Of a stretch of 42,771 nucleotides of DNA, positions 1 through 11,200 are shown piece by piece. Below the pieces are notes generated by a model. It was given only the letters and a program-made list of their open reading frames with translations. It was not told the origin of the DNA and did not search any database. The stretch is taken from contig JALSTK010000130.1 in NCBI GenBank assembly GCA_026983775.1, forward strand, positions 1 to 42,771, read 5' to 3'. Both the position numbers and the translations under genes were made by a program. Each line of letters begins with the position of its first letter. The first letter of the stretch is position 1. Source of the DNA: Calditrichia bacterium (GTDB lineage Bacteria > Calditrichota > Calditrichia > Calditrichales > Calditrichaceae).

Positions 1-81
1 AGGTGTCTATCATATATAGGTTTTAGAGATCCTTAAGAACGAAAAAATCTTCAATCTTTTATTGGAAGAGATAAAATAAGA
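1..81. other. Window edge, no gene seen
   Basis: The first 81 bases lie downstream of the HD-GYP gene. They are AT-rich and have stops in all frames read on the plus strand. No hairpin or motif stands out. Confidence 0.5.
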
Positions 82-1299
82 TCAAACGGGGATATAATCT
101 TCCGGTCTAAGATTCCATTCCGCGTATGATTCGGCACGTACAATGCTATGGAGTTCACCGATGCCCTGTGACAAATCCAATCTGCGGGGTGGAATAATTA
201 TTTTCTTCTTGATATCGTAGATCAATTTTACCACCGGTCGAACCGGATGTTCTCTGGGGGATTCGACCACTACGCCGAGAAATCCGCTATTGAGTTTCAC
301 GAGAGAGCCAAGGGGATAAATTCCCACAGCGTTAATAAATTTTTGTACTAACTCCTGGTCCAGGATATTTTGTTTTCCCATTTCAAATAGTTTTTTTAAT
401 GCCACCGAAGGGCAGGTGGCCGGGGAATAGCTGCGGGCGGAGGTTATAGCGTCGTATATATCGGCTACGGAAGCGGCCCGGCCGCCCCAGGAAATGTCCT
501 TCCCTTTTGTTCCGTTGGGGTATCCCATACCATCGTAGCGCTCATGGTGTTCCAGGATGACACGCAGAATAACTTCGTTGATACCTTCCATGTCCTTCAC
601 AAGGTCGTATCCGAGCTTGGGATGTTGCTGCATGGTTTGCCACTCTTTTTGAGTGAGCGGTCCGGGTTTGTTTATAATTTTTTCGGAAATTTTTGTTTTT
701 CCGATATCGTGCAACAAAGCACCCACACTTAGATTATGTATTTCTTCATCCGATAAGCCGTTGTATCTCCCGAGAAGTGTGGTTAGAACCGCCACATTCA
801 CCGAATGGGTATAGGTGTATTCGTCTTTATATTTGATGGCAATCAAAGAAAGTAAAGCGTCCTTATTTCGGGTTAGAGAATGGGTCATTTCTTCAACCAC
901 GTGATCAGCTTCATGAATATCAACGGCTTTACCTTCTTCGATATTATAGTAGACTTTTTCGATCAATGACCGTACTTCACTTTTTATTTTACGCGCTTTG
1001 GGTAATTCCTTTGCCAGGGTTTCCTTCCGCGTTTCAATGGGCTCCAGAACCGTAACATTGTGGGTCTCGTCCCCGAAGGCTTTATTCCAGTCATCTAAAG
1101 TCAAATGCTGGACAATATCTTTTCCCCTTCGCGTATCGATAAACACTTCATCGATGCCGTATTCCCGAATGCGTTGAATCATTTTTTGATTTTTGATTAA
1201 AATCTGGTTGGTCATAAAGGGGTGTTTCATCCAGGTGGTATTAAAATCAGCTATAAAAACACCGGGTTTCAGGTCATCAACTTTTACTTTTTTTATCAT
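82..1299 (-). CDS. HD-GYP domain cyclic-di-GMP phosphodiesterase
   Basis: Probable cytoplasmic phosphodiesterase that hydrolyses cyclic di-GMP. Residues 1-60 resemble the DUF3391 domain often found before HD-GYP (KVDDLKPGVFI at the start). Residues about 100-140 look helical and charged, a likely linker. The HD-GYP domain covers roughly 150-345, with the HD pair at 197-198 (ALLHDIGK) and the diagnostic HHERYDGMGYP at 251-261, so the metal site and GYP loop look intact. The last ~50 residues form a small beta-rich tail. There is no signal peptide or membrane segment. The ATG start is the first in frame and has only a weak Shine-Dalgarno. The gene is divergent from the CocE-type hydrolase with a 111-bp gap, so both promoters should lie there. 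A second HD-GYP protein lies at 21.1 kb. The family call is firm; the enzymatic activity is inferred. Confidence 0.92.
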   Translation of the reverse strand: MIKKVKVDDLKPGVFIADFNTTWMKHPFMTNQILIKNQKMIQRIREYGIDEVFIDTRRGKDIVQHLTLDDWNKAFGDETHNVTVLEPIETRKETLAKELPKARKIKSEVRSLIEKVYYNIEEGKAVDIHEADHVVEEMTHSLTRNKDALLSLIAIKYKDEYTYTHSVNVAVLTTLLGRYNGLSDEEIHNLSVGALLHDIGKTKISEKIINKPGPLTQKEWQTMQQHPKLGYDLVKDMEGINEVILRVILEHHERYDGMGYPNGTKGKDISWGGRAASVADIYDAITSARSYSPATCPSVALKKLFEMGKQNILDQELVQKFINAVGIYPLGSLVKLNSGFLGVVVESPREHPVRPVVKLIYDIKKKIIIPPRRLDLSQGIGELHSIVRAESYAEWNLRPEDYIPV

Positions 1300-1410
1300 A
1301 TCCGTTCTTTGTAATATGTATTTCCTAATTTAGTTTCGGATATATTTTGCGAAAGTTTATTAAAAACGTTAATTTTTGTTCAAATATCCAATGACCCAAA
1401 AGGATTAATT

Positions 1411-3282
1411 ATGAAGAAACGATTTTCTCTGATTTTATGGGCAGGGATTATTTTTTCTGTTTTAGTCGTATCTGCCTGCGGACAATCGACGGCTATTAAA
1501 GAGCTCTATCTCAAGAAAGAAATACGGATCCCCATGCGTGATGGAAAAAAATTGTATACAGCCATCTATATTCCCAGAGATTCGTCAAGGAATTATCCCA
1601 TCCTGCTACAGCGTACTCCATACAGTGTAATGCCCTATGGAACGGATAAATATAGAAAAAAATTGGGTCCGTCGGCTGATTTTGTTCAGTCCGGTTATAT
1701 TTTTGTCTATCAGGATGTAAGGGGAAGATTTATGTCCGAGGGAAAGTATGTAAACATGCGCCCCTACATTGAACATAAATCAGAAAAAGAACAAATCGAT
1801 GAGTCTACGGACACATACGATACCATCGAATGGCTAATTAAACATCTTGCCCATACTAACGGCAGGGTCGGTATGTGGGGTATTTCCTATCCCGGTTTTT
1901 ATACCGCCATGGGAATCATCGATGCCCATCCCGCGCTTAAGGCGGCTTCACCCCAGGCCCCCATCGCCGATTGGTTTATCGGTGATGATATGCACCATAA
2001 CGGGGCGTTAAGTTTAACTATGGCCTTTAATTTTTTTTCGGTGTTCGGTCAGCCCCGTCCCGTACCGGTTGATCACTGGCCGAAACGTTTCGAGCATGGT
2101 ACTCCCGACGGATGGCAATTTTTTATAAATATGGGGCTTCTGTCCGCTGCCGATCTTCTTTATTTTCATCATCGTATTTCCTTTTGGGATGATTTGATGC
2201 AACATCCTGTCTATGATACTTTTTGGCAAAAACGAAATATTTTACCTCATTTAAAAAATATCCAACCGGCTGTCTTGGTTGTAGGCGGTTGGTACGATGC
2301 GGAAGACCTTTATGGTACTCTTCATATATATCAACGCATTGAGCAAGAGGATAAGCAAAATAAAAACCGGATTGTGATGGGACCCTGGTTTCACGGAGGC
2401 TGGGCCCGCTCCGATGGACAGCGATTGGGCGATCTCAGATTCGGGAGTAAAACCAGCCTTTATTATCGGCAAAAGATAGAATTCCCTTTTTTCGAATATT
2501 ATTTGAAAGACAGGGGAAACTTTTCCCCTGCCGAAGCGACCATGTTTGATGGCGGTGCCAACCAATGGCACTATTTTCGGAAATGGCCACCCGAAGGAGT
2601 GAAGAGTCGGAACCTGTATCTTTCAGATAACCAAAAGGTTTCCTGGACCGCTCCTTCCGCAGAGATGCAATGCGACGAATTCTGGAGTGATCCGCAAAAA
2701 CCGGTACCCTTCATCGATCAGATTACCAATACCTGGGGCCGGCTCTATATGGTGGCCGATCAACGTTTTGCCGCAAAAAGACCGGATGTGCGAGTATATC
2801 AGAGTGAAATCGTTTCCGACTCTTTGACCGTTGCCGGACCGATTACGGCCGACTTGTTCATATCTACTACGGGAACCGATGCCGATTGGGTGGTAAAATT
2901 GATAGATGTTTATCCCGATGCAACCCCGAATTTTAAACCGAACCCCTGTAAGATTCAGATGGCTGGTTATCAGCATCTCGTACGGGCGGAAATTTTTCGC
3001 AGCAAATTCAGGAACAGCTATGAACATCCCGAAGCCCTGCAACCATCCCAAATAACCGAAATCAAATTCCCCCTGCAGGATGTATTTCATACCTTTCTAC
3101 CGGGGCATCGGATAATGATTCAAATACAGAGCAGTTGGTTCCCCTTATTCGATCGTAATCCGCAAACCTTCACCAATATCTATGAGGCAAAAGCAGAAGA
3201 TTTTCATGGCCAGTGGCATCGTTTGTACCATAGTGCTGCTTATCCTTCACATCTGAAATTACCGGTTCTGAAGAATGAATAA
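1411..3282 (+). CDS. CocE/NonD family alpha/beta hydrolase lipoprotein
   Basis: Serine hydrolase of the X-Pro dipeptidyl-peptidase/CocE family, which cleaves esters or acyl-peptide bonds. The N-terminus is a lipoprotein signal: KKR, a hydrophobic stretch, then VSAC with the lipidated Cys at residue 23, so it should be membrane-anchored outside the cytoplasm. The nucleophile motif GISYPG puts the Ser at 159, after the oxyanion-type segment YQDVRGR (about 100-106). GPWFHGGW near 325 probably supplies the catalytic His. The C-terminal third (about 410-610) is the jelly-roll X-Pro_C domain, with ending HRIMIQIQSSWFPLFDRN typical of the family. The 623-residue length is normal. An AAGGA Shine-Dalgarno precedes the ATG. 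The natural substrate cannot be read from sequence; family members act on glutaryl-7-ACA, cocaine-like esters or peptides. Confidence 0.93.
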   Translation: MKKRFSLILWAGIIFSVLVVSACGQSTAIKELYLKKEIRIPMRDGKKLYTAIYIPRDSSRNYPILLQRTPYSVMPYGTDKYRKKLGPSADFVQSGYIFVYQDVRGRFMSEGKYVNMRPYIEHKSEKEQIDESTDTYDTIEWLIKHLAHTNGRVGMWGISYPGFYTAMGIIDAHPALKAASPQAPIADWFIGDDMHHNGALSLTMAFNFFSVFGQPRPVPVDHWPKRFEHGTPDGWQFFINMGLLSAADLLYFHHRISFWDDLMQHPVYDTFWQKRNILPHLKNIQPAVLVVGGWYDAEDLYGTLHIYQRIEQEDKQNKNRIVMGPWFHGGWARSDGQRLGDLRFGSKTSLYYRQKIEFPFFEYYLKDRGNFSPAEATMFDGGANQWHYFRKWPPEGVKSRNLYLSDNQKVSWTAPSAEMQCDEFWSDPQKPVPFIDQITNTWGRLYMVADQRFAAKRPDVRVYQSEIVSDSLTVAGPITADLFISTTGTDADWVVKLIDVYPDATPNFKPNPCKIQMAGYQHLVRAEIFRSKFRNSYEHPEALQPSQITEIKFPLQDVFHTFLPGHRIMIQIQSSWFPLFDRNPQTFTNIYEAKAEDFHGQWHRLYHSAAYPSHLKLPVLKNE

Positions 3283-3541
3283 GACGATTCGATGAAAATG
3301 TGAACAGGTCAGGATATTTTATTTGAAAAAAGAAAGGCTTCCCCTTATTTTATCAAGTCTGAAACGGATGGATGCATGGAAGGCAGAGGATATTTCTTTT
3401 CTTTCATGAAATAGTCCGTTTTTAAAAAGTGTTAAATCATAAGAAATGCGAAGTATGCCCGAACAGCGGGCTCTGTGTGGTTTTGTCTTTAAGTGAGGAA
3501 AACGGTTTAAAATAGTAATCATTAACCTGAAGAGGAAATTC

Positions 3542-6500
3542 ATGAAAAAAATATTCTGGTCAGCCGTGCTGGTATCTTTTGTTTTTTTAGCTATCTTTGC
3601 CATACGAACGGATCCTTTAAAAAATAGGACAGGAAACAAGAAGAAGTATTTCGGAAAAACAAAAGGCGGGGTAGAAGAAGAACCTCCCCGGTACGACCGG
3701 CCCGGAGAGGCCATGCTGGAAGAAATTGCTTTGCGATCCGAAATCGGGAAGCCGTTTTCTTACCCGGATAACTGGCGTATGTCGGCTCTTAAACAGGCCC
3801 GGCAACTCCTGCGTCTGAATAAGGGGAGCACCCTGACCTGGATCGAACGGGGACCCGCCCAAGTGGGAGGCAGAACGCGTTCTCTCGTGGTTGATCCCGG
3901 GGATCAAAACAGTTGGTGGGCCGGAGCTGTGGGAGGAGGGATATGGCATACAAGTGATGCGGGCCAATCCTGGACCTGCCAGTCCGATCAACTTCCGGTA
4001 TTATCGGTAACGACTCTGGCAATATGCAATACGTATCCTGATATAATTTATGCCGGTACAGGCGAAGGTTTTTACAACTACGATGCGATTATGGGAGACG
4101 GCGTTTTCAAAACAACGGATGGGGGCAGTACCTGGCAGCAACTGGCATCAACCGCCGGGGATTTGCATTTTCGTTATGTGAATCGAATCGTAGTCGATCC
4201 TTTTCGTCCGGATACCCTATTTGCCGCTACCAATCAGGGCGTTTACCATTCTTTTGACGGGGGAACCTCCTGGAACGAGGTCTTCTCGAACGGCAGCCGC
4301 ATTCAACAGATCGTAGCTAATCCCGGAAACTTCAGGACCCTTTTCTTCACTTCCTCTACCAATGGCATCTATAAATCGATGGATTTGGGCCAGACCTGGC
4401 AAAAAACGAGTGAAGAAATAACCAATCAACGTCGTATTGAAATAGCCGTTTCTGCAGCCGATACGAATTTTGTCTATGCTGCGGCAACAAATAGCAATTA
4501 CGGACTGCTCGGTTTATTTAAGTCAACCGATGGAGGCCAGACCTGGATTGACCTTGGAAATTCAACCAATTGGCTTGGAAATCAGGGCTGGTACGACAAT
4601 ACCCTTGTTGTGCATCCCTTTAATCCGCAAATTGTGTATGTGGGTGGTATAGACTTGTATAAAGTAAATACAGCGGTCAGTCCGGCAACGGTTACGGCCA
4701 TAAGTAACTGGTATGGAGGTCAGGGTCTACCTTATGTGCATGCCGATCAACACGATCTAATAACTTTATCTCATGGGGATGGAACGTTTGATCTGATCGC
4801 CACCAATGACGGAGGTGTCTTCTTCTCTCCGGATAGCGGGGTCAGTTGGCAAGCACGTAATAATAACTATGATGTTACCCAGTTTTATGATGCCGACCGC
4901 CATCCGTTTGAAAAAAAATATATTGGCGGGACCCAGGACAACGGGACCAATGTATCCCTGGTTAATTCGGGTCCCGATACGTATTGGACCGAGGTTATCG
5001 GCGGAGATGGTTTCGATTGTGCCTGGGATAAATCCAACCCCGATCTGGTATATGGGACATTGTATGATTCGCGTGTGTATAAGTCCATAAACGGTGGAGA
5101 TTATTTCAGGTTGTCGGCCGACGGTTTACCGGAAAGCGATATTTTCCATACTCCTCTAACCATGGATCCTCATAATTCAAAGAAACTTTTTACTATTTCC
5201 GATAAGAATAAAATATATATTACCAGGGATGGGGCACAGTCCTGGTCCGCGGTCGACGTTTCCTTGGACAGCCTGAGAAGAGTGAAGATTGCCGTGTCGG
5301 AAAAAGACTCGAATGTGGTCTGGGCGGCTTCCTCATCGGAGCATATCAACGTTTCACTCGATGCCGGTCAAACTTTCACCACCGTTAGCAAAGGACAGGG
5401 TTTCCCGGATGCGTATGTTTCCGGTCTTGCTACTTCTCCTTTTGACAGCGCAACGGCTCTGGTTTTTTTCGGTGTGTATGGCTATGGAAAGATATTTCTA
5501 ACCCGTGATTTTGGAAATAGCTGGCAGGATTTGACCCACAATTTACCGGAGGTTCCGGTTCATTGTGGCTTGATTATGCCTTACGATTCTACCGAAATCT
5601 GGATCGGGACGGACCTTGGTCTATTCATTTCCTACGATGAAGGTCAATCCTGGAATTACGATAACAGTAATCTTCCGGCTGTGTCTGTGCGCCGCTTGAA
5701 AATTGTGGGCAGAGAAATTGTTGCCGCAACTCATGGCAGAGGAGTTTGGTCTGTCTTCAATGATAAATTAGATGAGCAAACTATTCCGACCGATCCTCCC
5801 CTGTTGGCCGATCTGAATCCCCCCAACCCCAACACCCATATTCTTAAAATATTTTTCCGAACCAGGGGGGAATACGATTCGATTCAAGTGCGGGTCAACG
5901 GTTCCCCGATTGCTACTCTACAGGGCGTACCGGCCTATAAAGACACTTTCGCTACCTATCAATCCGATGTTTCGGATTATTTGGAAGTTTTGGTAAGGGG
6001 ATTTAAGGATACTTTACAGTATGATTCCGATTTAAAAACCTTGTTGGTTTATGAGCCGGTGCAGCAGGTGAATATTTCTTTTGACAGCGGTCAAAGCGAT
6101 TTCAGCGGTGATATGAGTATTTCCCAGGAAACGGGATTTGCTTCTCCTTCTTTACATACAGAGCACCCTTATCAGGATAAACGGGAGTACATTGCCTTAT
6201 TGCAGACGCCTGTTTTGATTCGTGAAAATTTGAAACTGCACTATAAAGATGTAGCCCTGGTAGAACCGGGGGAACCCGGATCTTTTTATCCTGATGAGCA
6301 GATGTGGGACTATGTAACTGTGGAAGCAAGTGCTGATGCCGAAGATTGGAAGATGGTGATTACCCCGTACGACTGTCGCTTTAATGAAGACTGGCAGGTT
6401 TACTTCAGCAATCAGATGGAAGGCGAACAGGCGCTCTATCAGAGCCATGATACAACGTTGAGTGATTTTTTCACGCCCGGGCAATATGTCTATTTCCGCT

Positions 6501-6898
6501 TTCGTTTGCATGCGGATGATTATACACACGGTTGGGGCTGGGCCATAGATGATGTTAAAATTGATTCCGCCTCATCCACGGCTATTGGCGGTATATCCGA
6601 ACTGCCTATTAAGTTCGAATTAATGGCGAATTATCCCAATCCTTTTGGCGATGTACCCGCCGGCTCCGGCAATCATTCCCGCACAACGATTTCTTACGCT
6701 TTGAGCAAACAGAGTCATGTCCGCTTAACGGTATATAATACTTTAGGACAAAAAGTAAGACAACTGGTTGACAGGAAACAGTCCAAAGGGAGATATAAAG
6801 TTGTTTTTGATGCCAGAAATCTATCCAGCGGCCTTTACTTTTACACGATTAAAGCCGGAAATTTTTATGCTGTACGTAAGATGTTATTGATCCGATAG
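3542..6898 (+). CDS. Asp-box/sortilin-like beta-propeller protein with T9SS sorting domain
   Basis: Large exported protein. The N-terminus has a Lys-rich start and a hydrophobic stretch (residues 5-22), a probable signal sequence. From about 100 to 740 there are repeated Asp-box/BNR motifs such as SDAGQSW, TDGGSTW, FDGGTSW, TDGGQTW, PDSGVSW, RDFGNSW and YDEGQSW, as in VPS10/sortilin-like propellers and exo-type glycosidases. Residues about 850-1015 resemble a carbohydrate-binding-like beta-sandwich. The last ~95 residues are a type A T9SS sorting domain: ANYPNPFG, TISYAL, VYNTLGQKVRQLVD, LSSGLYFYTIKAG, ending RKMLLIR. It should therefore be exported by Sec and released or anchored by type IX secretion. 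AGAGGA lies 5 nt before the ATG. Whether it is an enzyme (for example GH74-like) or only an adhesive propeller is not resolved. Confidence 0.9.
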   Translation: MKKIFWSAVLVSFVFLAIFAIRTDPLKNRTGNKKKYFGKTKGGVEEEPPRYDRPGEAMLEEIALRSEIGKPFSYPDNWRMSALKQARQLLRLNKGSTLTWIERGPAQVGGRTRSLVVDPGDQNSWWAGAVGGGIWHTSDAGQSWTCQSDQLPVLSVTTLAICNTYPDIIYAGTGEGFYNYDAIMGDGVFKTTDGGSTWQQLASTAGDLHFRYVNRIVVDPFRPDTLFAATNQGVYHSFDGGTSWNEVFSNGSRIQQIVANPGNFRTLFFTSSTNGIYKSMDLGQTWQKTSEEITNQRRIEIAVSAADTNFVYAAATNSNYGLLGLFKSTDGGQTWIDLGNSTNWLGNQGWYDNTLVVHPFNPQIVYVGGIDLYKVNTAVSPATVTAISNWYGGQGLPYVHADQHDLITLSHGDGTFDLIATNDGGVFFSPDSGVSWQARNNNYDVTQFYDADRHPFEKKYIGGTQDNGTNVSLVNSGPDTYWTEVIGGDGFDCAWDKSNPDLVYGTLYDSRVYKSINGGDYFRLSADGLPESDIFHTPLTMDPHNSKKLFTISDKNKIYITRDGAQSWSAVDVSLDSLRRVKIAVSEKDSNVVWAASSSEHINVSLDAGQTFTTVSKGQGFPDAYVSGLATSPFDSATALVFFGVYGYGKIFLTRDFGNSWQDLTHNLPEVPVHCGLIMPYDSTEIWIGTDLGLFISYDEGQSWNYDNSNLPAVSVRRLKIVGREIVAATHGRGVWSVFNDKLDEQTIPTDPPLLADLNPPNPNTHILKIFFRTRGEYDSIQVRVNGSPIATLQGVPAYKDTFATYQSDVSDYLEVLVRGFKDTLQYDSDLKTLLVYEPVQQVNISFDSGQSDFSGDMSISQETGFASPSLHTEHPYQDKREYIALLQTPVLIRENLKLHYKDVALVEPGEPGSFYPDEQMWDYVTVEASADAEDWKMVITPYDCRFNEDWQVYFSNQMEGEQALYQSHDTTLSDFFTPGQYVYFRFRLHADDYTHGWGWAIDDVKIDSASSTAIGGISELPIKFELMANYPNPFGDVPAGSGNHSRTTISYALSKQSHVRLTVYNTLGQKVRQLVDRKQSKGRYKVVFDARNLSSGLYFYTIKAGNFYAVRKMLLIR

Positions 6899-6988
6899 AA
6901 TAATTTTTTCGGAAGGGAACTAAATAACACGGATACAGTAAAGATAGCAGAGAAGAGAAAACGGTTTTAACGCCTGTAATGGAGCCCT

Positions 6989-8215
6989 ATGAGAAGCACG
7001 ATTCCGGAGAGAGAGCGTCTCTTACTGCTTTATGATCGCTATCGCCATGAATATGAAGCGGCTTTGCAATACACGTATCGTAAACTGCGCAAGATATTGA
7101 TTAAATCAAATATCAATTTCACTATTAAATACCGCTTAAAATCATTTGACAGCTATTTTGGAAAAATACTTCGTTTAAGGAAAGAACAGGTTCATCCCAT
7201 TTCTATTTCCGACATGATGGGATTTCGGGTTATTGTCCCCTTTCTGGAAGATGCGGAACAGGTACAGCATCTTTTGGAAGAAAATGTCCGGATTCTGGAA
7301 GTGGAACATAAAGGAGAAAAAAATTCTTTCCGGGAATTCAGTTACGATTCCATTCATCTGTTGATCGATCTTCCCTCTAAGTATAAACTGGATACGGTTC
7401 CCTATATCCGTAAAGTTGCCGAGATCCAAATTCGTACTATTTTACAGGAAGCCTGGGCCGAAGTGGAGCATGAGCTGATTTACAAAGCTAATTTTTCACC
7501 TCTGAACGGACCGATTAAGCGAAAGCTGGCCTCCCTGAATGCTTCCCTTACCCTTTCGGATATTATATTTCAGGAAATACGGGATTACCAGAAAGGGGTC
7601 TCTCAGTGGCAGGAGAAACGACAAAACCATTTTTTAAATAAAGCGGAGCAAATTCCGCAAATATCTTTAATTCCTGAAATACTTGCCCCGGTTGTTGAGG
7701 AAACGAAGGACGAAGCTAACCTGAACTCCATGAAGCCGAAAAATCAGGTGGATCGTCTTATTTTTGAAGCCTTACAGGCTCATACAAACAATCGAATCGA
7801 TCGGGCGATCCGGCTCTATACCGGGATCTTAAGGATGAGAGTAAATCCTAAGATTCGTTCGATCATTTATACACATCGCGGTATGGCTTATTTTATCCTT
7901 TCCGAATACGACAAAGCGGTAAAGGATTTTTCCAAGGCCATTGATTATGATCCTCAAAATGTAAAGGCCTATAATAACCGCGGAATCAGTTTCCGGATGT
8001 TGCGCCAATATGATCGGGCCTTACTCGATTTCGATACGGCACTGGAGATGCAACCCTATCAACCGGAAACGTTCCATCTACAGGCACTGACCTATTTTGA
8101 TCTGAATGATTTCACACGGGCAATTGAAAATTGTCAGAAAACATTGAATATTAAACCGGATTTTGAACCGGCAAAACACTTAAAGAGAATCATTCTGTCT
8201 AAGCTGGCTTATTAG
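6989..8215 (+). CDS. RelA/SpoT-type (p)ppGpp synthetase domain fused to TPR repeats
   Basis: Two-part cytoplasmic protein. Residues about 10-205 match the RelA/SpoT nucleotidyltransferase domain found in small alarmone synthetases: a basic YRLKSFDSYFGKILR segment (50-64), DMMGFRVIV with the metal-binding Asp, FSYDSIHLLI in place of the usual GYRSIH, and AEIQIRTILQEAWAEVEHELIYK carrying the catalytic Glu. No HD hydrolase domain precedes it and no TGS/ACT follows. After a linker (about 205-250), the C-terminal ~160 residues hold at least three tetratricopeptide repeats (for example AYFILSEYDKAVKDFSKAIDYDP, then AYNNRGISFRMLRQYDRALLDF). The TPRs suggest control or localisation by a protein partner. 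A GGAG sits just before the ATG. The gene converges with the hybrid sensor (5-bp gap). Synthetase activity is inferred from retained residues. Confidence 0.85.
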   Translation: MRSTIPERERLLLLYDRYRHEYEAALQYTYRKLRKILIKSNINFTIKYRLKSFDSYFGKILRLRKEQVHPISISDMMGFRVIVPFLEDAEQVQHLLEENVRILEVEHKGEKNSFREFSYDSIHLLIDLPSKYKLDTVPYIRKVAEIQIRTILQEAWAEVEHELIYKANFSPLNGPIKRKLASLNASLTLSDIIFQEIRDYQKGVSQWQEKRQNHFLNKAEQIPQISLIPEILAPVVEETKDEANLNSMKPKNQVDRLIFEALQAHTNNRIDRAIRLYTGILRMRVNPKIRSIIYTHRGMAYFILSEYDKAVKDFSKAIDYDPQNVKAYNNRGISFRMLRQYDRALLDFDTALEMQPYQPETFHLQALTYFDLNDFTRAIENCQKTLNIKPDFEPAKHLKRIILSKLAY

Positions 8216-8220
8216 TATGG

Positions 8221-11200
8221 TCACTGCTGATTGAGTACCTCTTCTATTTTTTGAGCCAGAAGATCGGCAGAGAAAGGTTTTTGAATAAAATGGATATCAT
8301 GACTTTTCAATCCTTGACGGACAATTTCATCATCCGTATAACCGGACATGAACAACAGAGGGATGGGATCAAATTTAGAATTAATTCTGTCGCGCATTTC
8401 GACCCCGGTCATGCCGGGCATAACCACATCGGTCAGGATGAGTATAATATCCTCTTGATGCTTTTCAACCAATGAGATGCCCAATTCGGCATTTTCTGCT
8501 TCAAGCACCTTATAACCCAGAAATTGGATGGTACGACTCATCATACGCCGTACACCTTCTTCATCTTCCACAAGCAGGATGGTACCGCTACCCTTGTGTT
8601 TGACGAATTCTCTTTGTTCTTTTTGCAATTGTTTCATTTCCCCGGTAGAACTGGGAAAATACATGATAAAGGTCGTACCTTTTCCCGGTTGACTATCTAC
8701 CCAGATATATCCATCGCTTTGTTTTATAATGCCGAACACGGTGGACAGCCCCAGTCCGGTTCCTTTGTCTTTATCTTTGGTGGTAAAGAAAGGATCGAAA
8801 ATCTTTTGCTGGACTTCTTTGCTCATACCGATCCCAGTATCCTTAAGGATTAATGCCGAATAATCGTTCTGCTTGACTTCAAAGGGTAGTTTCTGTTTTA
8901 AATCGGGTACATGAATCTGTCTGGTACGGATGGTCAGTTTACCCCCCCCGGGCATGGCGTCGCGGGCGTTCACAGCCATATTTAAAATAATCTGTTCGAT
9001 CTGACCGGGATCGGCGGTAATCGGCTTTAGTTTTTTATCCGCTTCGATACTGAGTTGAATGTTCTCTCCGATCAGCCGGCTAAGCATGGTTTCCATATTA
9101 TGAATGTGATGATTCAGATCGATCCTCTGTGGTTCCAAAAGCTGTTTACGGCTGAAGGCCAGAAGTTGTCCGGTTAAAGATTGTGCTTTTTCTCCTGCGG
9201 AATCGATTTCATGAATAATATCTCTGAAAGATTTTTTTAATTTTTTATCTTTCAGCAGCAAGAAAGTATAGCCGCGAATAATAGCTAACAGGTTGTTGAA
9301 ATCATGAGCTACGCCGCCGGCCAATTGCCCGATGGCTTCCATTTTCTGTGACTGCCTTAGCTGCTCTTCCAATTCAATCTTATCGGTTATTTCCGTGGCA
9401 ATGCCCAAAGCCTGATCCGGAACACCAGATTCACTCAGGATGGGTTGTAAGCTAAGATGAAAAAAGCGTTTTTTCCCGGCAATGGTCACTGTCTTATCTA
9501 TGGATAATCGTTTCTGATCGGCGATCACCTGTCTGATTTCATCCAATAAGGGATATTGGGGACGGGACGGTAATATTTCCCATAAAGGTTTTCCCACATA
9601 GTCTTCCGGCTTACCTCCCAGTCGTGCTGCGGCCGTCTCATTTAAAAAGATCAGTTTGCCTTCGCTATTCAAGGAAAAGATACTTTCCTTGATACTTTCT
9701 ACAAGAACCCGGTACTTGGATTCGCTTTCCCGTAATAATTTTTCGACCTGTTTTCTATAGGTGATTTCGTTATTCAGGTTGTCGTTAATTTCTTGTAATT
9801 CACGATTGCGTTTGCGAACGGAGCGAAGCCGCAAGTGGAAAATCAGGGCAATGAGTAGGATAAGAAAAAAAGCGGAGCCGATCCGAAACAACCAGGTTTG
9901 CCAAAAAGGAGGCAAAATGGTGAAGGTGATGGAAGCAGGTCTGGCGCAGGGGATCCCTTTATGATCCCAGCCCTTGACGGATAAGGTATATTTCCCCGGA
10001 GGCAGATTGACCAGAGTTAACTGGTGTTTATTGCCGAGGTATCGCCAATTTTTTTGTACGTTTTCCAGTTTGTAAGCGTATGTATTCCGATACGGGAAAT
10101 AAAAATCGAGTAAAGTAAAATCAAAAAACAGGGTATAACGATCATAAGGAAGAACCGTATTTTGCTCCGGTAGGGCAGTAGCAATATCCAGTGTATCCTT
10201 GATATAGGATTCAGTAATATGTTTAAATTTGGAAATTTTGATTTCGGGTAGAAGGCCGAGATGATCGGCAGAAGGTTTAAAACAAAAGAAGCCGGTGGAA
10301 GTGCCCATATAAATATATCCGTTCTTAGATGAAAGAACAGCACGGGTATAAACCTTCGGGTTTTCAATACCATCCATTTCATTATAATATATGATTTGTT
10401 TTTTATTTTTAAAAGAGACGATTTGTTTCTCATCACCTATCCAAAAATAGTCATAGGGATCTTTGGTTACAAACCGGATACGGATGAAATTATGTTCCCT
10501 TTTTTTAAAAATCGCAGAGAATCGTTTTGAGTTAGGATGATAAATGAAAATATTATCTTCTGTAGCGATCAATAAAGTATTATGGCTATCTTCAAAAATG
10601 GAAACAACTGTAGGATGGTTGTCATTCGGATCAAGAGGAACCGAATTGAATTTGTCGGTAACCGGGTCGTATAGAAAGAGACCTATCTTGGTCCCTGCCC
10701 AGAGGTGTTGCGAATGATCTTCGAATAGATTAAAAGCCTTAACTACGGATTTATTTCCTTTGGGAGCTAAACGATAAAAACGATAAGATCTTCCCTTCCT
10801 GTCCATGCGGGAGAGATTACCTTTATTGGTTGAAAACCATATATAACCATTATGATCACATAGTATAGCGGAAATACGATTATTAGCCCTTTTATCAGAA
10901 AGGGTTTGGATATCATTAAAATGATAAAACTTATTCTTCTGACGGTCAAAAAAATCAATTCCCTTTGTAAAAGTTCCCAACCATAGATTGCCATGAGCAT
11001 CGGATGTGATGGAGGAAATAAAATTATTTCCAAGGCTGTAAGGGTCTTCAGGGTTATGCGTAAAATGCCGAATTACATGGTTAAGAGAATCCAGTTGGAA
11101 TAAACCCTTGTTGGCTGATGCAATCCAAATAGTACCGAAAACATCCTGATGAAAAGCAATGGTATTGTTGATTTTTTCCTGATGGCCTTTAATTTGAAAA

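Noticed and set aside
3542-6898. Naming the Asp-box protein a sialidase or xyloglucanase
   Set aside because: Asp-boxes are shared by many propellers and I could not see a convincing set of catalytic residues.
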